DNA from: RUG705 sp934101175
GTDB taxonomy: Bacteria > Bacillota_I > Bacilli_A > RF39 > UBA660
Assembly: GCA_934101175.1 (NCBI GenBank)
Contig: CAKOQC010000003.1
Span: 116,398 to 180,397 of the forward strand
Direction: 5' to 3'
Length of the DNA stretch: 64,000 nucleotides
In this document: piece by piece, positions 33,319 to 42,294 of the stretch
How the letters are laid out: the number at the start of each line of letters is the position of its first letter
Position numbering within the stretch: position 1 is the stretch's first letter
Notes under the pieces: generated by a model
Database searches by the model: none
Seen by the model: the letters and a program-made list of their open reading frames with translations, nothing else
What the model was told of the DNA's origin: nothing
Translations under genes and position numbers: made by a program

Positions 33319-34764
33319 ATGGCAAAAAGTATTAAAGAAATGAGAGAAGAACTTGATAAGGAAAGTGTTAGTTATGAAGAACTTTTTGATGAAAGTGTTA
33401 AATTAGCAAAGAAATATCAAGATAAATATAATTCTTTTGTAACAATAATGGATAAGAGTGCGAAAGAAGATAGTGATAGTATCTTATCGGGAATACCCTA
33501 TGCACTTAAAGATAATATATCTACTAAAGGGATACTTACGACAGCATCTTCTAATATTTTGAGTAATTATGTTCCAGTATATGATGCGACAATATATAAA
33601 AAATTAAAAGAAGCAGGAGCAGTACTTGTAGGAAAGACAGTATTAGATGAGCTTGCAATGGGTGGAACTGGTACAACTGGACATACAGGAGTAGTTAGAA
33701 ATCCTTGGGATAGTGAAAGATTAATAGGAGGATCTTCTGCAGGATCAGCAGCAGCGGTAGCATTAGGAATAGTACCATTTGCTATTGGGAGTGATACAGG
33801 GGATTCAATTAGAAAACCAGCAGCATATGGAGGGGTAGTAGGATTTAAACCAACATATGGAAGAATATCTAGATATGGATTATTTGCATTTGCATCTAGT
33901 TTAGATCACCTAGGGGTAATAACTAGAAATGTATATGATGCAGCAATGGTTATGAATATAGTTAAGGGGCATGATGAACGTGATATGACTAGTTTACCTG
34001 ATGATGATATAAATTATTTAGATAATATAGATAAGTCAGTTAAGGGAAAGAAATTATTTTATATTAAAGAAGTATTAGAGAATAAAGATAATGATAAAGA
34101 TTTACAAGAAGTATTAGATAATTTTAGTGAAGTTAAGAAAAAATGTGAAGATATAGGAATAGAAGTATGTGAAGAATCTATTGATAAAGATTTACTTTTA
34201 GCAATGTATCCAACATATATGTCTATTTCTTGTGCAGAAGTTACTAGTAATGATGCTAATTTAACAGGTATTCATTTTGGCGTAAGAGGAGAAGGAAGAA
34301 CTCCTAATGAAATTATTCAAGATGCTCGTACTAAAGGATTTAGTGAACTTATTAAAAGAAGATTTGTTTTAGGTAGTTATATATTACAGAAAGAAAATCA
34401 AGAAAAGTTATTTTTAAATGCTTGTCGTGTTAGAAGAATGTTAGTAGATAGAATTAATGAATTATTCTTAAAATATGATGGAATAATTATGCCAGCAGCT
34501 TCAGGAATAGCTCCTAAATTTGGAGAGAGTACAGATAAACTTAGTGATAAATATTTGATGTTAGATAATCATTTAGTTATAGGTAATTTTGGTGGCTTTC
34601 CTAGTATAACTATACCTTCAGGATTTATTAAAAAGATGCCAGTAGGAATAAATATAACAGGAAGATTTGGAGAAGATGATTTAGTACTAAATATGGCTAA
34701 GAAAATAGAAGATAAGATGAATTATGCTAATCAAGAGGCTAAGGTAGGTGAAGAAGATGTATAA
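33319..34764 (+). CDS. gatA: Glu/Asp-tRNA(Gln/Asn) amidotransferase subunit A
   Basis: A 481-residue amidase. The catalytic triad is placed by alignment to known GatA: Lys64 (PYALKDN), cis-Ser139 (GGSSAGS) and Ser163. The nucleophile motif reads GSDTGDSIRKPAAYGG, where most GatA have GSDTGGSIRQPAA, so Asp162 replaces the Gly next to the nucleophile. I recall this GDSxRKPA variant from mollicute GatA, suggesting a lineage trait rather than damage. It hydrolyses glutamine to ammonia for amidation of misacylated tRNA by GatB. It overlaps gatB by eight bases. Confidence 0.97.
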   Translation: MAKSIKEMREELDKESVSYEELFDESVKLAKKYQDKYNSFVTIMDKSAKEDSDSILSGIPYALKDNISTKGILTTASSNILSNYVPVYDATIYKKLKEAGAVLVGKTVLDELAMGGTGTTGHTGVVRNPWDSERLIGGSSAGSAAAVALGIVPFAIGSDTGDSIRKPAAYGGVVGFKPTYGRISRYGLFAFASSLDHLGVITRNVYDAAMVMNIVKGHDERDMTSLPDDDINYLDNIDKSVKGKKLFYIKEVLENKDNDKDLQEVLDNFSEVKKKCEDIGIEVCEESIDKDLLLAMYPTYMSISCAEVTSNDANLTGIHFGVRGEGRTPNEIIQDARTKGFSELIKRRFVLGSYILQKENQEKLFLNACRVRRMLVDRINELFLKYDGIIMPAASGIAPKFGESTDKLSDKYLMLDNHLVIGNFGGFPSITIPSGFIKKMPVGINITGRFGEDDLVLNMAKKIEDKMNYANQEAKVGEEDV

Positions 34765-36175
34765 GACAGTTATTGGACTTGAAGTACATTGTGAATTAAA
34801 ATCTAATAGTAAAAACTTTTCTAGTGCTAGAAATAGCTATAGTACAATACCTAATAGTAATGTTTCAGTAGTAGACTTGGGAATGCCAGGAATATTACCA
34901 GTAGTTAATAAAGAAGCTGTCAAGAATTCAATTAAGATGGCTTTAGCTATGAATTGTGAAATACCTGAATATTTAACTTTTGAGAGAAAGAATTATTTTT
35001 ATCCAGATTTACCTAAAGGATATCAGATTACCCAGTTTAAACATCCAATTGGGATTAATGGATATGTAATGATAAATGTTAATGGAGAAGATAAGAAAGT
35101 ATTAATTCATGATACTCACTTAGAAGAAGATACTGCTAGTTTAGATCATTATAATACTTATTCTTTGCTAGATTATAATCGTTGTGGAGTACCACTTTTA
35201 GAGACAGTTACTGAGCCTTGTCTTAATTCAGCTGATGAAGCAGTAGCATTTCTTGAAGGGCTTAGAAGTATATTTTTATACTGTGATACATCTTATGCTA
35301 GAAGTGATAGAGGTCAAATTAGATGTGATGTTAACGTTTCTTTGATGCGTGAAGGGGATACAGAACTTGGTACTAAAGTAGAGATGAAGAATATTAACTC
35401 TTTTAGTAGTGTTAGGGAAGCTATTATATGTGAAGTAAAAAGACAGACAGAAATACTTAATAGAGGAGAAAAAGTACTTCAGGAAACTAGAAGATTTGAT
35501 GAAGTTAAGGGAGAAACTTACTCTATGAGAAGTAAGGAAGATGCTATTGATTATAGATATTTTACTGATCCTAATTTACCTCCAATTAAGATAGATAGAG
35601 AATGGATTAAGGAGATAAAGGAGAGTATACCTAGACTTCATAATGAGAGATATCATATATATACAAAAGAATATTTACTTAATGAGAAAGATGCTTCTAC
35701 TATAGTTAGAGATAAGAAGATATCAGATTATTATGAAGAATGTCTTAAATTAGGAGGAGATGCTGTAATAGTATCTAATTGGCTTACTGGAAGTGTAATA
35801 GCTTATATGAATAAGTTTGATTTATCAATAGAAGATATTAAATTAACTCCTAAGATGCTAGTAGATTTAATAGAATTAATTAATAAAGGAAAAATATCTG
35901 GAAAACAAGGAAAAGAAATATTAGAGAAAGTAATGGATACTGGAGAAGAACCTGAGGTTATTGTAGAAAAATTAGGAATATCTCAAATAGGAGATGAAAA
36001 TACGATAAGGGAAATAGTACTAGAAGTAATGCATGAAAATGAAAACTTAGTAGAAGACTATAAAAATGGTAAGAGAGTATTTGATTACTTTATAGGACAA
36101 ATAATGAAAAAGACCCGTGGTAGAGCTAATCCAGCACTTACTTCAAGAATATTAAAAGAAGAATTAGATAAATAA
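34757..36175 (+). CDS. gatB: Glu/Asp-tRNA(Gln/Asn) amidotransferase subunit B
   Basis: A 472-residue protein. Start YKTVIGLEVHCELKSNSKNFSSA with the metal/phosphoryl-transfer motifs GMPGILPVVN, NYFYPDLPKGYQITQF, LEEDTASLDH, LLDYNRCGVPLLETVTEP and VNVSLMREG. The C-terminal YqeY-like tail domain holds GKISGKQGKEILEKVM and ends ANPALTSRILKEEL. It activates the misacylated Glu or Asp and amidates it to Gln- or Asn-tRNA. ATG 34757 inside the end of gatA is chosen over a GTG at 34748 because AGGTGAAG precedes it. Confidence 0.97.
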   Translation: MYKTVIGLEVHCELKSNSKNFSSARNSYSTIPNSNVSVVDLGMPGILPVVNKEAVKNSIKMALAMNCEIPEYLTFERKNYFYPDLPKGYQITQFKHPIGINGYVMINVNGEDKKVLIHDTHLEEDTASLDHYNTYSLLDYNRCGVPLLETVTEPCLNSADEAVAFLEGLRSIFLYCDTSYARSDRGQIRCDVNVSLMREGDTELGTKVEMKNINSFSSVREAIICEVKRQTEILNRGEKVLQETRRFDEVKGETYSMRSKEDAIDYRYFTDPNLPPIKIDREWIKEIKESIPRLHNERYHIYTKEYLLNEKDASTIVRDKKISDYYEECLKLGGDAVIVSNWLTGSVIAYMNKFDLSIEDIKLTPKMLVDLIELINKGKISGKQGKEILEKVMDTGEEPEVIVEKLGISQIGDENTIREIVLEVMHENENLVEDYKNGKRVFDYFIGQIMKKTRGRANPALTSRILKEELDK

Positions 36176-36188
36176 ATAGAATACCTGG

Positions 36189-36225
36189 AAATAAGTATGA
36201 AATAATCATACTTATTTTCTTTTTG
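36189..36225 (+). terminator. Terminator of the gatCAB operon
   Basis: 12-bp perfect stem AAATAAGTATGA/TCATACTTATTT then TCTTTTT. Confidence 0.85.
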
Positions 36226-36268
36226 TCATATAATGAGAAGAAAAAACAATAGGAAAGTGAAAAAATGT

Positions 36269-36297
36269 TTGACAAAATGATAACTATGTGTTAGTAT
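36269..36297 (+). promoter_or_regulatory. Sigma-A promoter of the secreted Cys-repeat protein operon
   Basis: Consensus TTGACA, a 17-base spacer and TAGTAT. Confidence 0.8.
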
Positions 36298-36329
36298 AGA
36301 AAACGATTTTCTTTAAAGGGGGAATTATT

Positions 36330-37814
36330 ATGTACGAAGAAAATAAAAAATTTAGCTGGACGAATTTCTTTATTAAAGGAGTAATAGTAATTATATTTAT
36401 CTTGTTTACAGTATGGTTATTATCATTATCTAATAAAGGAATATCTAACAAACTTGATGTGCTTACAGATACTATCTTTTCACAAAATATAGAAAAGATG
36501 AAACAAGTAGGAAAAGATTATTTTACAACTGAGAGATTACCACAAAAAGTAGGAGAAGTAAAAACATTATCTTTAGCTAGAATGTATGATGAAAATTATA
36601 TATTAGAAATTAAAGATAAAAATGGACATGCTTGTTCTGCTAAGAATTCTTATGTTTCTGTAGAAAAAATGGAAACAGAATATCAAATGAAAGTATATCT
36701 AGAATGTGGAGAAGAAGCAGATTATATAATTGTTCCTATGGGATGCTACAACTATTGTAGTACAGATATATGTGAAAGAAGACAAGAAGAGAATACATCA
36801 ACTGGAATGCTTGAATATGAATATAAAAAGACTACAGGTGGTAATTGGACAGATTGGGGTAATTGGTCTGAATGGTCAAAAGTATCAGTTACTAAGACAA
36901 GTTACCGTGATGTAGAAACTAGAGTTGAATATGAAGAATATTCATATGATAAGACTATTTATGAAAATGAATATGTTTCATTAGAAGTAGGATGTCCATC
37001 AGGATATAGTAAAACTAGTGATGGTACTAAGTGTTATAAAGTAGAAAAGACTAATGAATATGTTAATCCAGAATCATGTGCTAAGACATTAGATGGATTT
37101 ACCTTAGTAAGTCAAAATGGATTTACTTGTAATTATAAGAAGACTTATAAACCTACTACTAATCCATTAGCATGTGCTAATAGTTATGATGGATTTACTC
37201 TATCAAATCAAATAGGATTTGAGTGTAAATATATTAAAACGGTTAGAGTACCATATACTTATACAGTAACAGTACCTCAAACTTGTTATAGTCAACAAAT
37301 TACACAATCTTGTAGTACTTGTGCACCAGTAGTAGTAAATGTACCTTATGATTGTTCTTACTCAACAACAGAAACAGGATACAGAGATGAAACTAAGACT
37401 ACTAGTACAACGGTAGGATGTCCATCTGGATATACTAAGAGTGGAAATAAGTGTGTTAGTAATAATAGTAAAACAGAAACTAAACAAACAACAGTAGGAT
37501 GTCCATCAGGATATAATAAGACTAGTGATAATACTAAATGTTATAAAGAAGTAACTAAGACTAAGTATGCAAACTTTGTTAATAGTTGCCCAGCGGGATA
37601 TAATAAGACTAGTGATGGATCTAAGTGTTATAAAGAAGTAGCTTCAACAGTTACAATAACAGGAACTAGAGAAGTAACATACTATCGTTATAGACTTAGA
37701 GAATATGTTGGAGGTACAGTAGATTATAAATGGAGTACTTCTAATAATGATACAAGTTTAATTAATGCAGGATATACACTTACAGGAAGAACCAGACAAA
37801 AATCTGGAAAATAG
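36330..37814 (+). CDS. Membrane-anchored extracellular Cys-rich repeat protein
   Basis: A 494-residue protein with one N-terminal membrane helix (residues ~12-32). The ectodomain begins with a ~110-residue domain containing Cys and a Trp-rich stretch WTDWGNWSEWS that recalls the WxxWxxW strand of thrombospondin type-1 repeats. Short Cys repeats follow: VGCPSGYxKTSDxTKCYK occurs in four or five versions, interleaved with two C...DGFTLxxQxGFxC units. The repeats look like small disulphide loops. There is no recognisable catalytic domain and the function is unknown. It is 11 bases from the next lipoprotein-like gene and probably works with it at the surface. Confidence 0.65.
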   Translation: MYEENKKFSWTNFFIKGVIVIIFILFTVWLLSLSNKGISNKLDVLTDTIFSQNIEKMKQVGKDYFTTERLPQKVGEVKTLSLARMYDENYILEIKDKNGHACSAKNSYVSVEKMETEYQMKVYLECGEEADYIIVPMGCYNYCSTDICERRQEENTSTGMLEYEYKKTTGGNWTDWGNWSEWSKVSVTKTSYRDVETRVEYEEYSYDKTIYENEYVSLEVGCPSGYSKTSDGTKCYKVEKTNEYVNPESCAKTLDGFTLVSQNGFTCNYKKTYKPTTNPLACANSYDGFTLSNQIGFECKYIKTVRVPYTYTVTVPQTCYSQQITQSCSTCAPVVVNVPYDCSYSTTETGYRDETKTTSTTVGCPSGYTKSGNKCVSNNSKTETKQTTVGCPSGYNKTSDNTKCYKEVTKTKYANFVNSCPAGYNKTSDGSKCYKEVASTVTITGTREVTYYRYRLREYVGGTVDYKWSTSNNDTSLINAGYTLTGRTRQKSGK

Positions 37815-37825
37815 GGGGAATAAAT

Positions 37826-38992
37826 ATGAAAAATTTAAAAATTAATGGAAATAAGATTAAAGCAATGATTGGAACAATCATTCTTACAACAAATTTAGCA
37901 GCTTGTAGTTTTACAACTAAAGAAGATAGTAATACAGATGATAATACATATGTAGCAGAAGAGAGTTTACTAAATAAAGAAGGATTAGAATACTTATTAG
38001 TAGATAATACATTAGTACCTATTAGTGATGTTAAATTAATGGATAGTGAAGGAAATATCATATCTTCAGTAGATGGAATTATTGTAAATAATCAAATTAA
38101 AAAGATTAAGAATCCAGTAGAGATTATGTTTAGTAAAGATATTAGTGGAGTAGTTATTAAGAATAATATATATAATGTTAGTGACTTTACTCTAGTAAAT
38201 GCTAAGACTAAAGAAGAACTTAAGAATATTAAGGGAGCATTTATTAATAATGAATTAGTATCTTTAGATGTAAATAATAATACTAATAATAATGTAGATA
38301 ATGTAGAACATAAAATATTAACTGAAGAAGAATTCTATAATTTAGTAGATGATATATATACTAAATTAACAGATGAAGGATTACCTGTTACTTATGAAGA
38401 AGTTACTAAATATGTAATGATAGTTAATATAGATCAATTAAAAGAAGAAAATAAAGAATTAGTAAATACTATTATTGGGGATCAAGATCCTAATGAAGTA
38501 ATTCTTGATACATATTCAGTATTATCTAGAATTATTACTGAAAATAATACTAGATGGTGTGCTAAAGGTATGGGTTGGGATAACTTACTTATGTACCTTG
38601 CACAAGATGCTATCTTTGATGAAGTTGAAAAAGCTAAATCAGATGATTTAGGTAAAAGAGTTAGAACTATCGTAGAGACTGGTAGAGCTGGGGATAATGC
38701 TAAATTTAATGAATTACTTAATGGTCTACTTATGGATATGTTAGATGCTAAAGAAGATAAATTTAAATTAGAATCTGGTAATGGATTTAATGATATGTAT
38801 ATTTATATTAACTTTATACGTATTAACTTCTTAAATGAATTAGATAAAACTAATGGAGAATTAATTAAATATTTCGTAGTATTCGCTGGAGATGGATTAG
38901 AATATGAACAAAATGCTAAAACATCAGAATACTGGGGTGGTATTAACTACTTAATTAACGAATGTAAAAATGGTAAAACATTAACTAAATAA
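37826..38992 (+). CDS. Putative lipoprotein of unknown function
   Basis: Not recognised. A 388-residue protein. The N-terminus has a signal-like segment ending NLAAC (Cys29) followed by an acidic Asn/Asp-rich linker. This suits lipid attachment, although the signal is preceded by an unusually long polar stretch. Residues ~50-150 look beta-rich and ~170-388 helical, with a conserved-looking NTRWCAKGMGWDNLLMYLAQDAI segment. GGGGG precedes the ATG. Co-transcribed with the Cys-repeat protein; a terminator follows. Confidence 0.6.
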   Translation: MKNLKINGNKIKAMIGTIILTTNLAACSFTTKEDSNTDDNTYVAEESLLNKEGLEYLLVDNTLVPISDVKLMDSEGNIISSVDGIIVNNQIKKIKNPVEIMFSKDISGVVIKNNIYNVSDFTLVNAKTKEELKNIKGAFINNELVSLDVNNNTNNNVDNVEHKILTEEEFYNLVDDIYTKLTDEGLPVTYEEVTKYVMIVNIDQLKEENKELVNTIIGDQDPNEVILDTYSVLSRIITENNTRWCAKGMGWDNLLMYLAQDAIFDEVEKAKSDDLGKRVRTIVETGRAGDNAKFNELLNGLLMDMLDAKEDKFKLESGNGFNDMYIYINFIRINFLNELDKTNGELIKYFVVFAGDGLEYEQNAKTSEYWGGINYLINECKNGKTLTK

Positions 38993-38998
38993 TAGAGA

Positions 38999-39027
38999 AG
39001 TCTACTTTAAAAAGTAGGCTTTTTTCT
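38999..39027 (+). terminator. Terminator after the putative lipoprotein
   Basis: 9-bp stem AGTCTACTT/AAGTAGGCT (one T:G), T6. Confidence 0.8.
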
Positions 39028-39057
39028 TTATATGTGATATAATTTTAGTGTGATATT

Positions 39058-39450
39058 ATGAAAAAGATTATTAAGATATTTATAGGAATAATAATACTAA
39101 TATTTATATTAATATTAGGAATGGTTAGAAATAATAATAAGAATTATAATAAAATGATTAAAGAGATAGAGAATAATACTTTAGTAAAAGAAGTAGAGTA
39201 TATTAATAAATATAATAATTACTTCATAGTAGAAGATAATGAATACTTATATTTAATTAATGATAAATATGAAATAATTAGTGAAATAGATATTAATTTA
39301 TTATATAAAAATAGTAAGAATTATGATATTATATATAAAGATGAAAGATTTATGTATATGGAAGATAATTATAAAGATGGAAAGTTATATTATAAATATT
39401 ATGATATATATAATTATTCACTTATAGATGAAATTATGGTTGGAGGTTAG
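39058..39450 (+). CDS. Small hypothetical protein with one membrane helix
   Basis: Not recognised. A 130-residue protein with an N-terminal hydrophobic helix (residues 4-22) and a Tyr/Asn/Asp-rich outer domain with repeated short strands (YLYLINDKYEIISEIDI). TATAAT at 39038-39043 leaves a leader of under ten bases and no clear ribosome site, so translation may be near-leaderless. It is two bases before dnaD. Confidence 0.5.
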   Translation: MKKIIKIFIGIIILIFILILGMVRNNNKNYNKMIKEIENNTLVKEVEYINKYNNYFIVEDNEYLYLINDKYEIISEIDINLLYKNSKNYDIIYKDERFMYMEDNYKDGKLYYKYYDIYNYSLIDEIMVGG

Positions 39451-39452
39451 AG

Positions 39453-40106
39453 ATGGATAGTAAATTAATTAGTTTAATTAAAGATAGACCAATAATAGTT
39501 CCTAAAGTATTATTTAATAATTATAGAAAACTTAATATTAATGATTCAGAACTTATTATTATTATGCTTTTAATGTCAATGGGGGATAAAGTTATATATA
39601 ATCCAGATGAATTTGCTAAAGAAATAAATGGAAATAAACATGAAGTTATGAATACTATTAATAATTTATGTGATAAAAATATTCTTTCTTTAGAAATAGA
39701 AAAAGTTAACAAAAGAGCTTATGAATACTTATCATTAGAAATGTTATATGATAAATTATATAATTTAATAATAGATAGTGATAGTAGTGATAAGAAAGAG
39801 AAAGAAGAAGTTAATATTAAGATTTTTGATGTATTTGAAAAAGAATTAGGAAGAACTTTATCTCCGATGGAATATGGACAAATACAAGAATGGTTAACAA
39901 GTGGCAATAGTGAAGAGATTATCACTTGTGCTTTAAAAGAAGCAGTATTAAATGGGGTAGGAAACTTGAGATATATAGATTCTATATTAAATGAATGGAA
40001 GAAAAAAGGATATAAGAAGAGAGAAGATGTACTTAAGGATAGGGAAGTTTATCGTAGTAAAAAGAGTAAGGTTCAAGTTTTTGATACGGATTGGTTAAAT
40101 GAATAA
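39453..40106 (+). CDS. dnaD: DnaD-domain replication protein
   Basis: A 217-residue protein. N-terminal winged helix (residues ~10-100: VPKVLFNNYRKLNINDSELIIIMLLM...DEFAKEINGNKHEVMNTINNLCDKNILSLEIEK). The C-terminal DnaB_2 domain is IFDVFEKELGRTLSPMEYGQIQEWLTSGNSEEIITCALKEAVLNGVGNLRYIDSILNEWKKKG. DnaD helps load the replicative helicase at origins in low-GC Gram-positives. It overlaps nth by eight bases, the conserved dnaD-nth pair of Bacillus. GGAGG precedes the start. Confidence 0.92.
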   Translation: MDSKLISLIKDRPIIVPKVLFNNYRKLNINDSELIIIMLLMSMGDKVIYNPDEFAKEINGNKHEVMNTINNLCDKNILSLEIEKVNKRAYEYLSLEMLYDKLYNLIIDSDSSDKKEKEEVNIKIFDVFEKELGRTLSPMEYGQIQEWLTSGNSEEIITCALKEAVLNGVGNLRYIDSILNEWKKKGYKKREDVLKDREVYRSKKSKVQVFDTDWLNE

Positions 40107-40737
40107 GGAAATAGTTAATTATTTAGATAAATTAATACCTAATCCTAAGTGTGAACTTAATTATAATAAAGATTATGAATTACTTATAGCTATTGTTCTT
40201 AGTGCACAGACTACTGATAAGAGAGTTAATAAAGTAACAGAAAAATTATTTAGTAAATATCCTGATTTAAAAAGTTTGAGTGAAGCAGATATTAGTGATA
40301 TAGAAGAAATTATTAGAGAGATTGGTACTTATAAGAGGAAGAGTATATATGTTAAAGAGATAGCTACTAAATTAGTAGAAGATGGTTATTTAGTAGTTCC
40401 TAATGATAGGGAATATATTGAATCTTTACCAGGCGTTGGTAGGAAGACAGCAAATGTATTTCTTTCTAATATATATAATGAACCAGCAATAGCAGTAGAT
40501 ACTCATGTAGCTAGAGTTAGTAAGAGATTAGGACTTGCTAAGGAAGATGATGATGTGTTAACTATAGAGAAGAAACTTCAGAAAAAGATACCTAGGAGTG
40601 AATGGAGTAAGACACATCATCAATTAGTATTATTTGGAAGATATCATTGTAAGGCGATTAATCCTGAATGTGATATGTGTGGTATTAAAGATTATTGTAA
40701 GTATATGAAAAAAAGAACTAATATAAAAAGTAGATAA
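40099..40737 (+). CDS. nth: Endonuclease III
   Basis: A 212-residue DNA glycosylase/AP lyase. Helix-hairpin-helix LPGVGRKTANVFLS with the catalytic Lys in GVGRKTA, the catalytic Asp in AVDTHVARVSKRLGL, and a C-terminal [4Fe-4S] cluster with Cys in CKAINPECDMCGIKDYC. It removes oxidised pyrimidines in base-excision repair. Translationally coupled to dnaD by overlap. Confidence 0.97.
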   Translation: MNKEIVNYLDKLIPNPKCELNYNKDYELLIAIVLSAQTTDKRVNKVTEKLFSKYPDLKSLSEADISDIEEIIREIGTYKRKSIYVKEIATKLVEDGYLVVPNDREYIESLPGVGRKTANVFLSNIYNEPAIAVDTHVARVSKRLGLAKEDDDVLTIEKKLQKKIPRSEWSKTHHQLVLFGRYHCKAINPECDMCGIKDYCKYMKKRTNIKSR

Positions 40738-40763
40738 TTATCTACTTGTGATAGTTCTTTTTT
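40713..40763. terminator. Bidirectional terminator between nth and ferredoxin
   Basis: Outer stem AAGAACTA/TAGTTCTT and inner palindrome AAGTAGATAATTATCTACTT. T-runs on both strands; it ends both convergent genes. Confidence 0.8.
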
Positions 40764-41055
40764 ATTCTTCAGTTACTTCTTTAGTATTTTTTTCTGTTTT
40801 TTGTTCAGATACTGTTTCAGCAGTTTCCTTAGTACCTTCAGTAGCACCTTCTTGAACTTGTTCAGATACTTCTTCAATAGCACCAGTAGGACATTGTTCT
40901 ATAGCTTCCTTGGCAGTTTCTTCTAAATCAGCAGGAATAGTAGGAACAATACATTCAGCAAGGCCAGCATCATTAAAATCAAATAATTGGCTTTCAGATA
41001 AAGCAACACAATTGCCACAACCAATACATTTATCTTCTATTACTTTTACTTTCAT
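40762..41055 (-). CDS. fer: Ferredoxin ([4Fe-4S]) with acidic C-terminal tail
   Basis: A 97-residue protein. Residues 1-60 are a single-cluster ferredoxin: VIEDKCIGCGNCVALSESQLFDF for three ligands and EQCPTGAIEE for the fourth Cys. About 37 further residues form a Glu/Thr/Lys-rich disordered tail absent from typical ferredoxins of this size. It is an electron carrier in the cytoplasm. AAGAAGG precedes the ATG on the minus strand. Confidence 0.9.
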   Translation of the reverse strand: MKVKVIEDKCIGCGNCVALSESQLFDFNDAGLAECIVPTIPADLEETAKEAIEQCPTGAIEEVSEQVQEGATEGTKETAETVSEQKTEKNTKEVTEE

Positions 41056-41118
41056 TTTTTAACCTTCTTTCTTTAGTAAAATTATATATGTAAATAGGAA
41101 AAAAATCAATAAAAATTA

Positions 41119-41147
41119 TTTAAAATAATTAAATTATATGATAGAAT
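41119..41147 (+). promoter_or_regulatory. Sigma-A promoter of the acidic membrane protein gene
   Basis: TTTAAA, a 17-base spacer and TAGAAT. Confidence 0.6.
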
Positions 41148-41171
41148 ATATATAGTAGAAGGTGATCTTTT

Positions 41172-42035
41172 ATGAATACACGTATGGATAAATATCGAGA
41201 AGAACGAGAAATGGTTAATTCTAACGATATACCTAAAAGAAGTGATAAAAATAAAGAATTATATCGTCAAGTATATAATGCATATGATGAATTTGAGAAC
41301 TTAATAGTTCCCTCAAATGTTAAAGAAATAGACTTAGATGATTTAAAAAAAGAAGTTACTAATAGAAGCGATTATCATAAAATGAAAGAATATCACGAGA
41401 TAACTAGTGATGGAATAAGTGATAATAATAAGATAATTAGAAAAGAAAGAGTAAAAGAACAGCAAAGACAAGAAAATGAAATCTATGATATAAAAGAACT
41501 TCTTAATAAAGCTGTTAGTGAAAAAGGAGATATAGTAAATACTATAGAAGATAATACTCATGAAGATTATCTAAAGAAATTAAAGTTAGATAATGTAGAT
41601 AGAGATATAGTTAATGATGGGAAGATTACTAATATAGAATTAATTAAAGATATGTATGATGAACAAGTAAAAGAATTCAATGAAGAAATAGAGAGTAGTC
41701 AAGATAATGAAGAACTTATGAAAACAGCTAACTTATCATTAGAAATACTATCAGACCTTAAAAGTGATAACGAAGGAACAAGAGTTAATGCTCCAATTAA
41801 AGAAGATGAATTACCTGATAGTATTAAAAAACAAGATACATTTTATAGTAGTACATATAAATTTAATAAAAAAGATTTCCTAGATAAAGAAGATAATGTA
41901 GAAGAAGATTTTTATGATAACGAAATGAATGATAAAGGAAATGGGAAATTCTTCTTAAAGATATTACTTTTATTATTTGGATTATCTTTGATAATAATAA
42001 TAGGTATTTATATATACAATTATTTTAATAAATAA
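41172..42035 (+). CDS. Hypothetical acidic protein with C-terminal membrane anchor
   Basis: Not recognised. A 287-residue, highly charged, largely helical or disordered protein. It has a single C-terminal hydrophobic helix (FFLKILLLLFGLSLIIIIGIYIY), suggesting a tail-anchored protein with its body in the cytoplasm. It is flanked by its own promoter and terminator. The short AARKxK-like and QQRQENEIYDIKELLNKA segments do not identify a family. Confidence 0.55.
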   Translation: MNTRMDKYREEREMVNSNDIPKRSDKNKELYRQVYNAYDEFENLIVPSNVKEIDLDDLKKEVTNRSDYHKMKEYHEITSDGISDNNKIIRKERVKEQQRQENEIYDIKELLNKAVSEKGDIVNTIEDNTHEDYLKKLKLDNVDRDIVNDGKITNIELIKDMYDEQVKEFNEEIESSQDNEELMKTANLSLEILSDLKSDNEGTRVNAPIKEDELPDSIKKQDTFYSSTYKFNKKDFLDKEDNVEEDFYDNEMNDKGNGKFFLKILLLLFGLSLIIIIGIYIYNYFNK

Positions 42036-42083
42036 AAATCTATCTTAAAGTAGAAATATATCTTAAATAGATAGATTTTTTTT
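42034..42083 (+). terminator. Terminator before the adhesin locus
   Basis: 12-bp perfect stem AAAAATCTATCT/AGATAGATTTTT, T8. Confidence 0.85.
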
Positions 42084-42200
42084 GGCAATATTTGTATAAG
42101 ATTTATTAAAAATAACATAATATAATTGATTAGGAAAAGTAAGGAGGGATATACAATTTATTTATACGAACATTTTTTTAATAAAACAATATGTTTTAAC

Positions 42201-42229
42201 TTGACAAAATAATATTATATGGTTATAAT
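42201..42229 (+). promoter_or_regulatory. Consensus sigma-A promoter of the adhesin gene
   Basis: Perfect TTGACA, a 17-base spacer and perfect TATAAT, about 65 bases before the adhesin start. The stretch 42084-42200 holds no gene, only an AAGGAGG-like motif at about 42141 with no open frame behind it. Confidence 0.9.
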
Positions 42230-42238
42230 AGTAAGCCA

Positions 42239-42269
42239 TATCTGGCATAGTATGCAGTACTATCAGATA
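42239..42269 (+). promoter_or_regulatory. Hairpin at the 5' end of the adhesin mRNA
   Basis: TATCTG (42239-42244) pairs with CAGATA (42264-42269), and inside it ATAGTA pairs with TACTAT around the loop TGCAG, with GC bulged. It begins within about 5 bases of the expected transcript start and ends 25 bases before the adhesin ATG. It lacks a T-run. It may stabilise the 5' end or be an operator or regulatory RNA structure. Confidence 0.55.
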
Positions 42270-42294
42270 AATAAAATAGGGAGGGTTTAGTTAT

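Noticed and set aside
36960..37660. CRISPR-like array from regular repeats
   Set aside because: The repeats are coding, in frame (VGCPSGY...KCYK), of unequal spacing and sequence; they are protein repeats.
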